Of a stretch of DNA of 64,000 bases, positions 35,619 to 44,826 are shown piece after piece. The position numbers were made by a program, and so were the translations under genes. How positions within the stretch are numbered: the first letter of the stretch is position 1; each line of letters begins with the position of its first letter. Below the pieces are notes generated by a model. That model worked only from the letters and a program-made list of their open reading frames with translations, was not told the DNA's origin and did no database searches. The stretch covers positions 37,447 to 101,446 of the forward strand of contig JASGFJ010000016.1 of the NCBI GenBank assembly GCA_047605645.1. The letters are read 5' to 3'. The DNA is from UBA1309 sp047605645. Its GTDB lineage: Bacteria; Bacteroidota; Bacteroidia; Bacteroidales; Dysgonomonadaceae.

Positions 35619-36048
35619 CTTATCACATCAATATCGGACAACTTTATTCGTATAAGTAAATATTCATCATTATTTGCAAGCATACTTACTGATAGTATAC
35701 TGAAAATAAACCAGATAACAAACGAGATGCATAAAGCTGCCTTTACAGGACTACCTCCCTCTTGTCAGGTATAATCTATCCGAACAAGTTGGTTCTCCGA
35801 ATCTGAGGTTCATGGTTGGCTTTCCAGATAAACAGCAACAACCCTCATTGATTTTGAGACGAAATATAATTTCCCCAAAAGCGCCCAAATATCCAACGAA
35901 CAAGACCTGATCTACTTACAGCAGGCAGAAAAAACCTCTTGAATGAAAACTTTTGATGCTACCAAATCTGCACAGAAAGAAGACCAGGGGCAATTCATTC
36001 AGAAAGGAACCACTTCTTATACAAAAAGTCAATCAGCAGATATTCAAA
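35619..36048. other. Intergenic region, no gene recognised
   Basis: 430 bp between convergent genes. A 53-codon open frame starting near 35943 overlaps the acyltransferase end and shows no family pattern. No clear terminator hairpin was found. Confidence 0.4.
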
Positions 36049-37173
36049 TTATAAAAACTTTTCCCGCAAGTATCTTCGTAAAGGAAGATCATAAAATTTC
36101 ATAAGCAGGTAAGCCAGCAACACAGAGGCGGCAACTGTCAGTATACCAATAGGCCACGATTGCGCCAGCGTGTAGTGGTGATTGACTACCCAGGCCATAT
36201 AAATATACATCAGCGGGTAGTGGGTTATATAGATAGGATAAGAAATATGTCCTAAAAACCGACACACTTTGTTGGCTTTCTTTCCATTCACCGTTCCTCC
36301 GGCACCCAGCCATATAACAAAAGGAAATACAACAAACAAGCAGAAACATTCATACAATCCATTCATCCACAACGTTTCGCTATCTCCAATACGAGGAACG
36401 GCCAACACTGCAACCAACAGAATACTAGCCCAGAGAAAAGCGTTTTTCACATATTTCAGTTTATTAATCCGTGCCATTAGCAAACCGGCAAGAAAAGGAA
36501 AAGCCAAACGGATAAATCCGAGCTCCAACTGTTTCAAGTTGTCAATACTCCATCCACCAATAATATCGCCATTGGGATTTGTCAAAGCATAGTTTACCGT
36601 TATGCAGGCAGCGACAATCACCAACGCACCTAATGCGATTTTAGACAAACGACGAATAATTAAAGCATAGAGGATATTTGCTATATATTCGAAAAAAAGA
36701 GACCATGCCGGACCATTCAAAGGATGCATCTCATTCCAGCCCCGAATATCAAGTCCTTTGCCTACGGGAAACAAAGTTGCACCAATCAACATCACCAACA
36801 GAAGCTTCCAGACCGGAACTTCTCCCATGTTCCAGCCTAACAATGCAGAATCCTGAAAATAGAATAGCAATGCCCCCAAAACAGATCCGACCACAATCAT
36901 CGGTTGTAAGCGGATAATCCGACGCTTAAAGAAGTCAGCGAGGGTCATTTGTCCCCATCTATCATCATATGCATAACCAATAACAAATCCGGATAGGAAA
37001 AAGAAAAAATCGACAGCCAGATATCCATGATTGATAATTTGCTCGGCATGATTTCCGTTGGAATGGATTTCAAAAACATGAAACATAACTACGACTAATG
37101 CGGCTACTCCTCGCAACCCATCCAGTATCATGTAATGGGGTTTTGATTGTTTGATATTCAATCCTGTATTCAT
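36049..37173 (-). CDS. Acyltransferase family 3 membrane protein
   Basis: 374 residues with about ten membrane helices. ILDGLRGVAALVVVMFHVFE near residue 17 contains the catalytic His of the OatA/NodX-type acyltransferases, and YLAVDFFFFLSGFVIGYAY follows. ISYPIYITHYPLMYIYMAW is the late signature. Members move acetyl or other acyl groups onto sugars at the cell surface. It is transcribed divergently from an AraC regulator and a soluble acetyltransferase. Confidence 0.9.
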   Translation of the reverse strand: MNTGLNIKQSKPHYMILDGLRGVAALVVVMFHVFEIHSNGNHAEQIINHGYLAVDFFFFLSGFVIGYAYDDRWGQMTLADFFKRRIIRLQPMIVVGSVLGALLFYFQDSALLGWNMGEVPVWKLLLVMLIGATLFPVGKGLDIRGWNEMHPLNGPAWSLFFEYIANILYALIIRRLSKIALGALVIVAACITVNYALTNPNGDIIGGWSIDNLKQLELGFIRLAFPFLAGLLMARINKLKYVKNAFLWASILLVAVLAVPRIGDSETLWMNGLYECFCLFVVFPFVIWLGAGGTVNGKKANKVCRFLGHISYPIYITHYPLMYIYMAWVVNHHYTLAQSWPIGILTVAASVLLAYLLMKFYDLPLRRYLREKFL

Positions 37174-37290
37174 TGTTTATAAAAGAGCTAAAGTTAAAAT
37201 GGAAAGTACAAAAATAGCGGGTTTGACTAGAATCCGATTGTTTTATTGTTTATTTTTATTGTCTTATTTTATCATTTTATCAATTAACCG

Positions 37291-38175
37291 GTGAAACACA
37301 GCACTTCAAATATAAAATATTGTCCTATTGAAAAATTCACGAATCACTCTTTTGTTTTCGAACATATCCAGATACAATGGAATGAACAGGTCACTTTCCA
37401 CCAACAGGAAACCTGGGAACTTTCGTATGTGATGACGAGCAAGGGTACCCGCGTGATTGGAGACACAATGGAATTATCCAACGCCGGAGAAGTCATCTTG
37501 ATTCCTCCTCAGATACCACATGGTTGGTATTTCGATTCTTCCGACGAAGAGCCGAAAGGAAAGATTGAAAATATATCCCTGTTCTTTCCTACCGAGCTTC
37601 TGGATAACTGCTCTCTGCTTTTTCCAGAATTGAAAGAGTATGTATCGGGAATTAAGCGCTACGACAAAGCAATATCTTTCTCTAAAAAGGCATTGAAACA
37701 CCTTCAGTTGATAATGAGGTCGATGATACACCAATCGGATGTGGAAAGATTGTCATCATTTATCAAGTTGCTGGCTATACTATCAACTCCGGAAAACACA
37801 CGGGTGGTGGGATATCCGGTTCAAAAAGATAAGAATGCGATCCGGCTGAAACAAATCTATCTGTATGTTTTAAATCACTTTCAGGAAGATATCAAACTGG
37901 AAGATGTTGCCCGTCTGGCAGGAATAGACAAATCCTCTTTTTGCTTTTTCTTTAAGAAAATGACCGGACAATCTTTTTTCACCTATCTCACAGACTACAG
38001 AGTAAGAGCATCTTGTCAGATGCTGAAAAATACAGCTTTCTCCATTGCTGAAATATCCATCGCCTCCGGATTTAAGGATATTCCATATTTCAACAGAGTT
38101 TTCAAGAAATCACAAAACATGTCTCCTTCACAATATCGGAATCACTGTTTTAATCATAAAGAAGAAAGAAAATGA
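37291..38175 (+). CDS. AraC family transcriptional regulator
   Basis: 294 residues starting at GTG 37291. The N-terminal cupin-like sensing domain includes QETWELSYVMTSKGTRVIGD and EVILIPPQIPHGWYF. The C-terminal AraC HTH (about 185-285) includes EDVARLAGIDKSSFCFFFKK and FSIAEISIASGFKDIPYFNR. Its stop overlaps the start of the acetyltransferase gene by 4 bp (ATGA), so the two are one operon. The ligand is probably a small sugar-like molecule, but this is an inference. Confidence 0.9.
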   Translation: MKHSTSNIKYCPIEKFTNHSFVFEHIQIQWNEQVTFHQQETWELSYVMTSKGTRVIGDTMELSNAGEVILIPPQIPHGWYFDSSDEEPKGKIENISLFFPTELLDNCSLLFPELKEYVSGIKRYDKAISFSKKALKHLQLIMRSMIHQSDVERLSSFIKLLAILSTPENTRVVGYPVQKDKNAIRLKQIYLYVLNHFQEDIKLEDVARLAGIDKSSFCFFFKKMTGQSFFTYLTDYRVRASCQMLKNTAFSIAEISIASGFKDIPYFNRVFKKSQNMSPSQYRNHCFNHKEERK

Positions 38176-38747
38176 CAGAAAAAGAAAAGGCAAGCAAAGG
38201 GCTGTTGTATGACGCAAATAATGACCCTGATTTATTGTCTGAAATGACAAAAGCCAACAATCTCCTGTTCCGATACAACAACGAACATCCTCAGCACACA
38301 AAAGAAAGGGATGAAATCGTAAGAAAGCTCTTAGGCCGAGTGGGCAACGAGGTCACTATCCGCTCTCCGTTTTTCTGTGATTACGGATACAACATCAACA
38401 TTGGAGACCATTTCTTCAGCAATGTGAATCTGGTTATTCTCGATGGAGCAAAAGTGACGATCGGCAATAATGTCTTTATTGCTCCCAACGTCAGTATTTA
38501 CACAGCAGGACATCCTTTCGAGGTTGAATTGAGAAACAAAGGATTGGAATATGCATACCCGGTCACCATCGGAGATAATGTCTGGATTGGAGGAAACGCA
38601 GTAATTCTGCCGGGTATAAGTATTGGTGATAATGCTGTGATCGGAGCCGGAAGCGTTGTAAACAGAGATATCCCCGCCAATTGCCTGGCAGTGGGCAATC
38701 CCTGTCGCATTGTCCGGGAAATCAACAAGAACGACACTGCGAAATAA
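38172..38747 (+). CDS. Maltose/galactoside O-acetyltransferase (hexapeptide repeat)
   Basis: 191 residues of the Maa/LacA/NodL family. The N-terminal Mac domain reads KASKGLLYDANNDPDLLSEM, and the left-handed beta-helix follows (VTIRSPFFCDYGYNINIGDH, VTIGDNVWIGGNAVILPGIS). The catalytic His is in YTAGHPF. It acetylates the 6-hydroxyl of a sugar with acetyl-CoA. It is translationally coupled to the AraC gene. Confidence 0.92.
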   Translation: MTEKEKASKGLLYDANNDPDLLSEMTKANNLLFRYNNEHPQHTKERDEIVRKLLGRVGNEVTIRSPFFCDYGYNINIGDHFFSNVNLVILDGAKVTIGNNVFIAPNVSIYTAGHPFEVELRNKGLEYAYPVTIGDNVWIGGNAVILPGISIGDNAVIGAGSVVNRDIPANCLAVGNPCRIVREINKNDTAK

Positions 38748-38982
38748 GACAAATACAGATAAAGGTATGTTCATAATCCACTGAAAGTACACACACAAAA
38801 CTCTAGAAATAAAGAATATATAATAGAGTTTTTTTACCAAATCGCTCAAAACAATAATTTTAAAAGAAGAACAAGGCAACTGAGTAAATGTGGAAAAAAA
38901 TTCCTCTAAGCTGAATCTTCGATAAGAACAAAAGAGATTGAAAAAAGTCATTAGATAGAATAATCCGGTGAGAACAAGGTGC

Positions 38983-39022
38983 AAAAAAAACATGGAGCAA
39001 ACGCTACCGATACGTTTACTCC
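38983..39022 (-). terminator. Terminator of the cobalamin-riboswitch transcript
   Basis: On the minus strand GGAGTAAACG pairs with CGTTTGCTCC over a 9-base loop, and a U8 run follows after AUG. The one non-Watson-Crick position is a G.U pair on the minus-strand RNA but an A.C mismatch on the plus strand, which supports the minus orientation. Confidence 0.85.
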
Positions 39023-39214
39023 ATATTCTATTCAATGTACAATCTTCCCAGATGACCGATTGCCGAGATCGGACATAAGCGATTACATGAAGCAGAAGTC
39101 AATTTACATAATTACCTATCAAAACAATTTGACTTCAAATATTTTAGCAAAAAAAGAAAATGTGAAAAATCACATAGAATATTCAACCCTGTTCCTCGCA
39201 GGAGTACGAACCAA

Positions 39215-39408
39215 ATTCAAAACAGGCAGGTCTTCGGACTTAGCTCAGATTTTGCGGTCTTCCCAGTTTGAGCTCCTTGTTATGGAGCAACCAGTGACAA
39301 AGGTGTTGCAAAATCAGGTAGCGAGCAATACCGCAGCGGGACTGTTCAGGATTCTAACCTGATTCCCTATTCTTTATTTTCCAGAAATGGAACAATAAAA
39401 CCTGAATT
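39215..39408 (-). ncRNA. Cobalamin riboswitch, no gene downstream
   Basis: Read on the minus strand, the aptamer shows GGGAATCAGGTTAGAATCC, CAGTCCCGC, ACTGGGAAGACCGC, and the B12 box AAGTCCGAAGACCTGCC. A short hairpin TTCC-N6-GGAA stands at the P2 position. It is followed by about 195 bases without an ORF longer than 14 codons and then a strong terminator (38983-39022). The usual target (a TonB receptor or B12-transport gene) is absent; the next gene on this side is on the other strand. Confidence 0.88.
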
Positions 39409-39414
39409 GTGGTA

Positions 39415-39422
39415 CAAAAGTA
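39415..39422 (-). promoter_or_regulatory. -7 box of the riboswitch transcript
   Basis: TACTTTTG on the minus strand, just upstream of the aptamer's 5' end. A TTTG lies 15 bp further up, shorter than the usual 19-21 bp spacing. Confidence 0.5.
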
Positions 39423-39827
39423 ATTGTTTTTTTTGAGCAAATCGTTTTTTATTTCTTTTTTTCGAATAAATTCAAATCGAATTTATTGATGACAAATCGA
39501 AACAAACAGATGCTTTAATCTTCTGATTTGCAAGAAAGGGCATTTTGAAAGGTCTTCGGCGGCAAGAATAATGAAACATGGCTAAAAGCTGCAAAGATAT
39601 CGCTGCGGTTTCGTCAGCATTGTTTCATTCCCCAATCTGCAAAAAAAAGATGCTGCCTACTCTCACTCAAAGACAAAAGAACAAATTCCACTGGTTGAAA
39701 GGTCAAAAAGTAATTTGTTGGCCATTACACAAAGACGACTTTCAAACCGTGGATTTCTTTTCCTTAGCAGGATAATTCATCTGATAACCCGGGAATAAAA
39801 AGAACCATAGGATAAAAAACTGCTGAT
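39423..39827. other. Intergenic region, no gene recognised
   Basis: Mostly AT-rich sequence with long T runs at 39426-39465. A 65-codon frame at 39578-39775 has no family pattern and is probably chance. Confidence 0.4.
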
Positions 39828-40406
39828 TCAGAACTTTTTGAGTTCCTGATACAATCTTTGTACGGGAAGCCCCATTATATTGAAATACGATCCTTCGATA
39901 TGCTCTACAGCCACATACCCAATCCATTCCTGCACACCATACGCACCGGCCTTATCAAAAGGCTGATAACGGGAGATATAAAAGTCAATTTCCGCCTCAT
40001 CAAGTGGAGCAAAACGCACCTCGGTAGTCACGGCAAAAGTCACTGTTTGAGTGAATGTACGCAGACAGACACCGGTAATTACCAAATGTGTTTTTCCTGA
40101 CAAATCCAGAAGCATTCTTTTGGCATCGGCAGTATCTTCCGGTTTTCCATACACCTGGTTATTAAGCAATACAATCGTATCGGCGGTTATCACCAACGTG
40201 TCTTCCTTCAGCAACGATTCATAAGCTTGTGCTTTTCGGGATGCAATATATTTCGGGATCTCCTCCCCTTGCAATGTATCGGGAAAAGATTCGTCAATGT
40301 CGGGTATGACAATGGAACGAAAATCGACATTCAGTCCGGCCAACAATTCTTTGCGTCGAGGTGACTGCGAAGCGAGAATAATATCGTATTTTTTGAGAAA
40401 ATCCAT
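39828..40406 (-). CDS. maf: Maf family nucleotide pyrophosphatase
   Basis: A 192-residue house-cleaning enzyme that hydrolyses dTTP/UTP or modified nucleotides. The phosphate loop is IILASQSPRRKELLAGL near residue 10. VITADTIVLLNNQVYGKPED near residue 72 carries the catalytic Asp, and DKAGAYGVQEWIGYVAVEHI is the C-terminal signature. It follows kdsA on the same strand with a terminator between. In many Bacteroidales a KDO-8-phosphate phosphatase (kdsC) stands next to maf; it is absent here. Confidence 0.93.
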   Translation of the reverse strand: MDFLKKYDIILASQSPRRKELLAGLNVDFRSIVIPDIDESFPDTLQGEEIPKYIASRKAQAYESLLKEDTLVITADTIVLLNNQVYGKPEDTADAKRMLLDLSGKTHLVITGVCLRTFTQTVTFAVTTEVRFAPLDEAEIDFYISRYQPFDKAGAYGVQEWIGYVAVEHIEGSYFNIMGLPVQRLYQELKKF

Positions 40407-40421
40407 ATCTTTAATCTGATA

Positions 40422-40455
40422 AGAAACAAAAGCAAGGCTATAAATCAGCCTTGCT
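40422..40455 (-). terminator. kdsA terminator
   Basis: AGCAAGGCT pairs with AGCCTTGCT over a 7-base loop; on the minus strand it is followed by TTTTGTTTC. It lies between kdsA and maf. Confidence 0.75.
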
Positions 40456-40464
40456 TACAAGAAA

Positions 40465-41262
40465 TTATACTAATGCCTGTTTAATGCGAATCAATTTTTT
40501 CAACAAACCTTCGAGTTGGTCGAGAGGGAGCATATTAGCTCCATCAGACAAAGCCTCTGCAGGGTTGGGATGTGTTTCAAGAAACAAGCCATCCACATTT
40601 GTCGCAATTCCGGCTTTGCACATCGTTTCGATAAGCTGCGGCTGACCGCCGGTCACACCGGTAGATTGATTCGGTTTCTGAAGACAGTGAGTCGCATCGA
40701 GTATCACGGGAAAACCAAACTCCTGCATTTGAGGGATTGCCCGAAAATCGACCACTAAGTCGGAATAACCGAAAGAGACGCCACGTTCGGTGAGCATCAC
40801 ATTGGAATTGCCGGCATCCACTACTTTTTGCGCGGCAAACTGCATAGCCTGAGGCGAAAGGAACTGGCCTTTTTTAATGTTCACAATCTTCCCTGTGTGG
40901 GCTGCCGCAACCAACAGTTCGGTTTGCCGGCAAAGGAAAGCCGGAATCTGAAGTACATCTACATACTCCGCAGCCATAGCCGCTTCGTGTGATTCATGAA
41001 TGTCCGTAACAACCGGAACCTGAAACGTATCATGTACTTTTTTTAGAATCTTCAACGCTTTTTCGTCTCCGATACCCGAAAATGAATCGATACGCGAACG
41101 ATTGGCTTTGCGATAAGAACCTTTGAAAATGTAAGGAATATTCAAATCCGATGTCATTCTCATTATTTTCTCAGCAATGTCAAGCGCCATTTTTTCTCCT
41201 TCTATCACACATGGCCCGGCCATGAGGAAAAAGTTTTCGTTTTTAAAGTCGTTTATTGTCAT
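40465..41262 (-). CDS. kdsA: 3-deoxy-8-phosphooctulonate synthase
   Basis: Condenses phosphoenolpyruvate with arabinose-5-phosphate to KDO-8-phosphate, the committed step for the inner core of lipopolysaccharide. The 265-residue protein shows FFLMAGPCVIEGE, FKGSYRKANRSRIDSFSGIG, VPVVTDIHES, and ATHCLQKPNQSTGVTGGQP. FLETHPNPAEALSDGANML completes the signature. The Asn in KGSYRKAN marks a metal-independent-like site. Confidence 0.96.
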   Translation of the reverse strand: MTINDFKNENFFLMAGPCVIEGEKMALDIAEKIMRMTSDLNIPYIFKGSYRKANRSRIDSFSGIGDEKALKILKKVHDTFQVPVVTDIHESHEAAMAAEYVDVLQIPAFLCRQTELLVAAAHTGKIVNIKKGQFLSPQAMQFAAQKVVDAGNSNVMLTERGVSFGYSDLVVDFRAIPQMQEFGFPVILDATHCLQKPNQSTGVTGGQPQLIETMCKAGIATNVDGLFLETHPNPAEALSDGANMLPLDQLEGLLKKLIRIKQALV

Positions 41263-41869
41263 GATGATTTTATCTTTTCTTTTTCTATTAGAATTTATAT
41301 TGAATAAGAGCTTATAGTGAGCAGTTCAATAAAATAGGGTTCATGCATCCAATTTTCCTGTCATTTATCTTCAGAATACGATTAGGCACATATACTACAA
41401 TTAATCACAAAACGAAGCATGACTTTTATTAAACGCCCCAAAACAATGATTAAAAGATCAGATGAGTGCCATACCACCTAATAGTAAAAACCAAATTGCA
41501 TGAATACATACTTAATTATCAAAAATAGACAGAAAAAGTTTTTTTACGTATCTCTAAATTATATATCGTAAAAGAACTTACGTATCGCTAACTGATAATA
41601 ATTAACTTCATGGTTTATTGTATATAATATTTCTCTCTTGCCCTATTAAAGCTCCCCCTATACTTATTTTCTCAACGATTTGCAATCGATTTTAAAGCAG
41701 AGGAATCCGGATTTAAACGTTGAGCACTATTATCAAATTCGGATTCTTCCATTTGATTAAGAACCAAACATCAAAGACCCTTATCGGCCATACCAAACCA
41801 ACGATGAATACCCTTTTTTCAGGAAACACGAATAATAATATCTATTTTCCCTCTCTCGGCAGAAATTAT
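41263..41869. other. Intergenic region with one hairpin
   Basis: About 600 bp of AT-rich DNA. GGAATCCGGATTT (41702) and AAATTCGGATTCTTCC (41735-41750) form an imperfect hairpin that may terminate the methyltransferase gene. Otherwise nothing was recognised. Confidence 0.4.
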
Positions 41870-43036
41870 TTACTCGTTCCCGGCATACTTTTTCCCGGCA
41901 AAGAGGTCATAACGCCTCAGTTCACAAGGTAACGACCCGTTAAAAAGCGGAATCCGTTTCGAATGTTTCAATCCGATTTTATCGAAACATTCTTTCTTGT
42001 AACTTAAAATCCAGGCTGTAAATCCGGGAAAAACATGTTTGAGCCGTTCTCCAATCATCGCATATAAGGCATCCAGGCTTTCCGGTTTTAGCCGCTCTCC
42101 ATAAGGAGGATTCGTTACAATAACTCCCGATTGAAAAGGAGCTTCGGTATATGCAGCCAGGTCTTTCACTTCCAATCGGATACTATCGGCGACGCCTGCA
42201 CTTTTCACGTTATTACGTGCAATGACAATAGCGGCAGCATCAATATCCGAGCCTTTAATCTGATGCGTGAATTCACGTTCGTTGGAATCATCGTTGTAAA
42301 TATATTCAAAGAGGTCCGAATCAAAGTTTTTCCATTTTTCGAAAGCAAAATTCTTACGAAACACACCCGGTGCTATGTTTCGGGCAATCAAGGCGGCTTC
42401 AATCAGCAGGGTGCCCGAACCGCACATGGGATCCAGAAAATCAGTATCGCCCTTCCAGCCTGTGCGCAAAACAATTCCGGCAGCCAACACTTCATTGAGT
42501 GGAGCTTCGGTTTGCCCCACACGGTATCCTCTTTTGTGCAGCGACTCTCCGGAGCTATCGAAAGACAATGTACAAACATCTTCAGCCACGTGGAAATTCA
42601 GAAGTAAATCCGGATCTTGCGTATCCACATTGGGGCGTTCTCCTCCCCTACTCGTAAAATAGTCGACGATCGCATCTTTGACACGATATGCAACAAATTT
42701 GGAATGGGTAAAATAATTTGAGAAAGTGACAACATCAATGGCAAACGTACTTTCAGCCGACAAATGTTCAGCCCAATTCATTGCTTTGATTTTCTTATAT
42801 ATATCGTCTGTGGTTTTCGCCCGGAATGTATATACAGGCCGGAGGATGCGCAAAGCAGTACGACATTGGAAATTAGCCCGGTAAAGTAATTCCAGGTTAC
42901 CTTCGAAGGTAACCATTCGCTTTCCAATCTGTAATTTATCCGCGCCCAGAGTCATCAACTCTTCCGCTAAGACTTCTTCCAGACCGGCAAGGGTCTTGGC
43001 AATCATTTTAAATACCCGGGTTCTGTTGTTATTCAT
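41870..43036 (-). CDS. THUMP-domain RNA (guanine-N2) methyltransferase
   Basis: A 388-residue class I SAM methyltransferase of the RlmL/YcbY N-terminal type. An N-terminal THUMP RNA-binding domain lies at about 45-160. The SAM site DPMCGSGTLLIEAALIARNI is near residue 200, and the target-base motif IVTNPPYGERL near residue 300. It probably methylates 23S rRNA or tRNA guanine. It is 18 bp after a TPR gene on the same strand. Confidence 0.92.
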   Translation of the reverse strand: MNNNRTRVFKMIAKTLAGLEEVLAEELMTLGADKLQIGKRMVTFEGNLELLYRANFQCRTALRILRPVYTFRAKTTDDIYKKIKAMNWAEHLSAESTFAIDVVTFSNYFTHSKFVAYRVKDAIVDYFTSRGGERPNVDTQDPDLLLNFHVAEDVCTLSFDSSGESLHKRGYRVGQTEAPLNEVLAAGIVLRTGWKGDTDFLDPMCGSGTLLIEAALIARNIAPGVFRKNFAFEKWKNFDSDLFEYIYNDDSNEREFTHQIKGSDIDAAAIVIARNNVKSAGVADSIRLEVKDLAAYTEAPFQSGVIVTNPPYGERLKPESLDALYAMIGERLKHVFPGFTAWILSYKKECFDKIGLKHSKRIPLFNGSLPCELRRYDLFAGKKYAGNE

Positions 43037-43054
43037 AATTCAATAAACTGATTT

Positions 43055-43789
43055 TTAGTTGGAAGAGTTTTGAAGTTTGTTTCCCATTTCCGCGATACCG
43101 GCTTCGATAAGCGGGCGCAGTTCCGCATTTCCTTCCTTATTCAGGCTCAGACTCATCTGAAAATCGGACAAGGCTTTGGCCCATTCGCCCAGCGATTGAT
43201 AAGTATTTGCCCGATTGTAATATTCGACATCGGTAGGATGAAGGGAAATGGCATAATCGAAATCGGACAAGGCTTTTTCACATTCTCCCAACTGAAGATA
43301 CATCCATCCCCGATTGTTATATACATTCGGGTTTTGAGAATCTATCAATTCCACTTGGTTAAAATCTGCGATAGCCTGTTCATATTTACCTAACTCCCCA
43401 TAAAGGGAACCACGATTGAGATAAGTCTGAACATGTGAAGGCTCTACTTCCAGCACTCGTGAACAGGATTTTACAGCCTCTTTCAGGCGATTTGCCTGAA
43501 ACAAGACAGAAGCTTCGTGCTGGTATACCTTTGAAAGGAGCATTTTCCGTCCTTCAGGATTCTTTTCATATTTCTTTTCATTCAAAATTCTCCGTTCTGT
43601 GTTTTTTAGGAAGGAAAGTTTATTCTCCACCGTAGACAAGCCGTCTAAAGCCGATTTTAGATCATGAGAAAACTTCCCCACTGAATTTTTTGCTTTTCGT
43701 TTCAATTTAAAAGAATAAATATACATGGCCATAAGACCAATGAATATCAATGCGAAAAGGATAAAAAAACCCAGAGCCGTATAATTCAT
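43055..43789 (-). CDS. Membrane-anchored TPR protein
   Basis: About 244 residues from the ATG at 43789; an in-frame ATG eight codons earlier is possible. One N-terminal membrane helix (ALGFFILFALIFIGLMAMYI) is followed by a linker and then at least four TPR repeats (about 95-225): HVQTYLNRGSLYGELGKYEQ, NPNVYNNRGWMYLQLGECEK, DVEYYNRANTYQSLGEWAK. It should serve as a protein-protein scaffold on the cytoplasmic side or in the periplasm. Partner unknown. Confidence 0.85.
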   Translation of the reverse strand: MNYTALGFFILFALIFIGLMAMYIYSFKLKRKAKNSVGKFSHDLKSALDGLSTVENKLSFLKNTERRILNEKKYEKNPEGRKMLLSKVYQHEASVLFQANRLKEAVKSCSRVLEVEPSHVQTYLNRGSLYGELGKYEQAIADFNQVELIDSQNPNVYNNRGWMYLQLGECEKALSDFDYAISLHPTDVEYYNRANTYQSLGEWAKALSDFQMSLSLNKEGNAELRPLIEAGIAEMGNKLQNSSN

Positions 43790-44065
43790 TTTCAACAAAC
43801 AGAATGCCAGCATAATTTCTCGATTAAACTTATACCTGCAAAGTTAGTACAAAATGCTTGTACAAAAAGGTAGAGTACAAATTATTCATCGCTTTCTCCA
43901 TAATAACAAATGTAAAAATAGGCACATTAATAACAAACAGTCAGGATCATCCGCTGAACAAATATTCATAAGTACTTGTTATAATAAAGATTTTAACGAA
44001 TTAACTTCTACTATAAAGAATCAAACAACAAAAACAATTTCTATTCGAACAAAACTTAACTTATT

Positions 44066-44740
44066 ATGAAAAAGATCAATTTGTTTTTGGCTCTCGGAGC
44101 CTTATTCTTAATGGGAACTTCACTTAAAGCTCAATCAACTCCGGAACTCGGTATCAGAGGCGGTGCTTCATTAGCTAACTTTGGCGGAAGCAAACTTAAA
44201 AACCTGAATGAAAAAGATGCTAAATTCGGTTTTTTAGGTGGTATCACGCTTGATTTACCTGTAGCAGAAAATCTCTATATCCAAAGCGGGCTGGATTTCG
44301 TGACCAAAGGAGCGAAATATAAATCGAACAGCAGTATAGCTTCAGCATCCGCAAAATTCAATCCGATGTATTTGCAGTTACCAATTCACATTGCATATAA
44401 AATACCGGTAACAATGCAGACCAAAATCGTTTTAGGCGTGGGTCCGTACATTGCTTATGGATTGGGAGGAAAAATTAAAACCGAAGGCTCTGTTCTTGGT
44501 CTAAGCGGCTCATCCGAATACGACTTTTTTGGCAAAAATGGCCTTGCAAAAAGATTTGATGTAGGTGCAGGGATTAATGCCGGTGTGGAGTTTGGCAAAA
44601 TCTCAATTACACTTGGATACGATCTTGGTTTTATGAATATTCTGGATAAGAGTGATGATAAAATTCAGGCGAATTTTGATGAAAACAGCCCAAGCCTGAG
44701 AAATCAATCCGCTTTTTTAGCTCTGGGTCTGAAATTTTAA
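44066..44740 (+). CDS. PorT-like outer-membrane beta-barrel protein
   Basis: 224 residues with signal peptide (LALGALFLMGTSLKAQ) and barrel strands typical of the PorT/OMP_b-brl_2 family: ELGIRGGASLANFGG, ENLYIQSGLDFVTKGAKY, NPMYLQLPIHIAYKI, IVLGVGPYIAYGLGGKI, ending in FLALGLKF. Function unknown; members are small barrels of the outer membrane. It stands alone and is followed by a strong terminator. Confidence 0.85.
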   Translation: MKKINLFLALGALFLMGTSLKAQSTPELGIRGGASLANFGGSKLKNLNEKDAKFGFLGGITLDLPVAENLYIQSGLDFVTKGAKYKSNSSIASASAKFNPMYLQLPIHIAYKIPVTMQTKIVLGVGPYIAYGLGGKIKTEGSVLGLSGSSEYDFFGKNGLAKRFDVGAGINAGVEFGKISITLGYDLGFMNILDKSDDKIQANFDENSPSLRNQSAFLALGLKF

Positions 44741-44771
44741 AGCGAACAATTACATTATTATAGTAGATACG

Positions 44772-44804
44772 AGAAAGTCCGGCTGGCAACCGGACTTTCT
44801 TTAT
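44772..44804 (+). terminator. Rho-independent terminator
   Basis: AGAAAGTCCGG pairs with CCGGACTTTCT over CTGGCAA, followed by TTATAT. It lies 32 bp after the barrel-protein stop. Confidence 0.85.
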
Positions 44805-44826
44805 ATCAAGAAGGAGGTATTTTCCT

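Noticed and set aside
35943..36104. 53-codon ORF after the activase gene
   Set aside because: It overlaps the 3' end of the acyltransferase on the other strand and has no family pattern or promoter.
38331..39035. 234-codon minus-strand open frame downstream of the cobalamin riboswitch
   Set aside because: Most of it mirrors the acetyltransferase gene on the other strand, the rest shows no protein pattern, and the terminator at 38983-39022 lies inside its start. It is not the missing riboswitch target.
39578..39775. 65-codon ORF before maf
   Set aside because: No recognisable family, and it sits in a low-complexity intergenic region.
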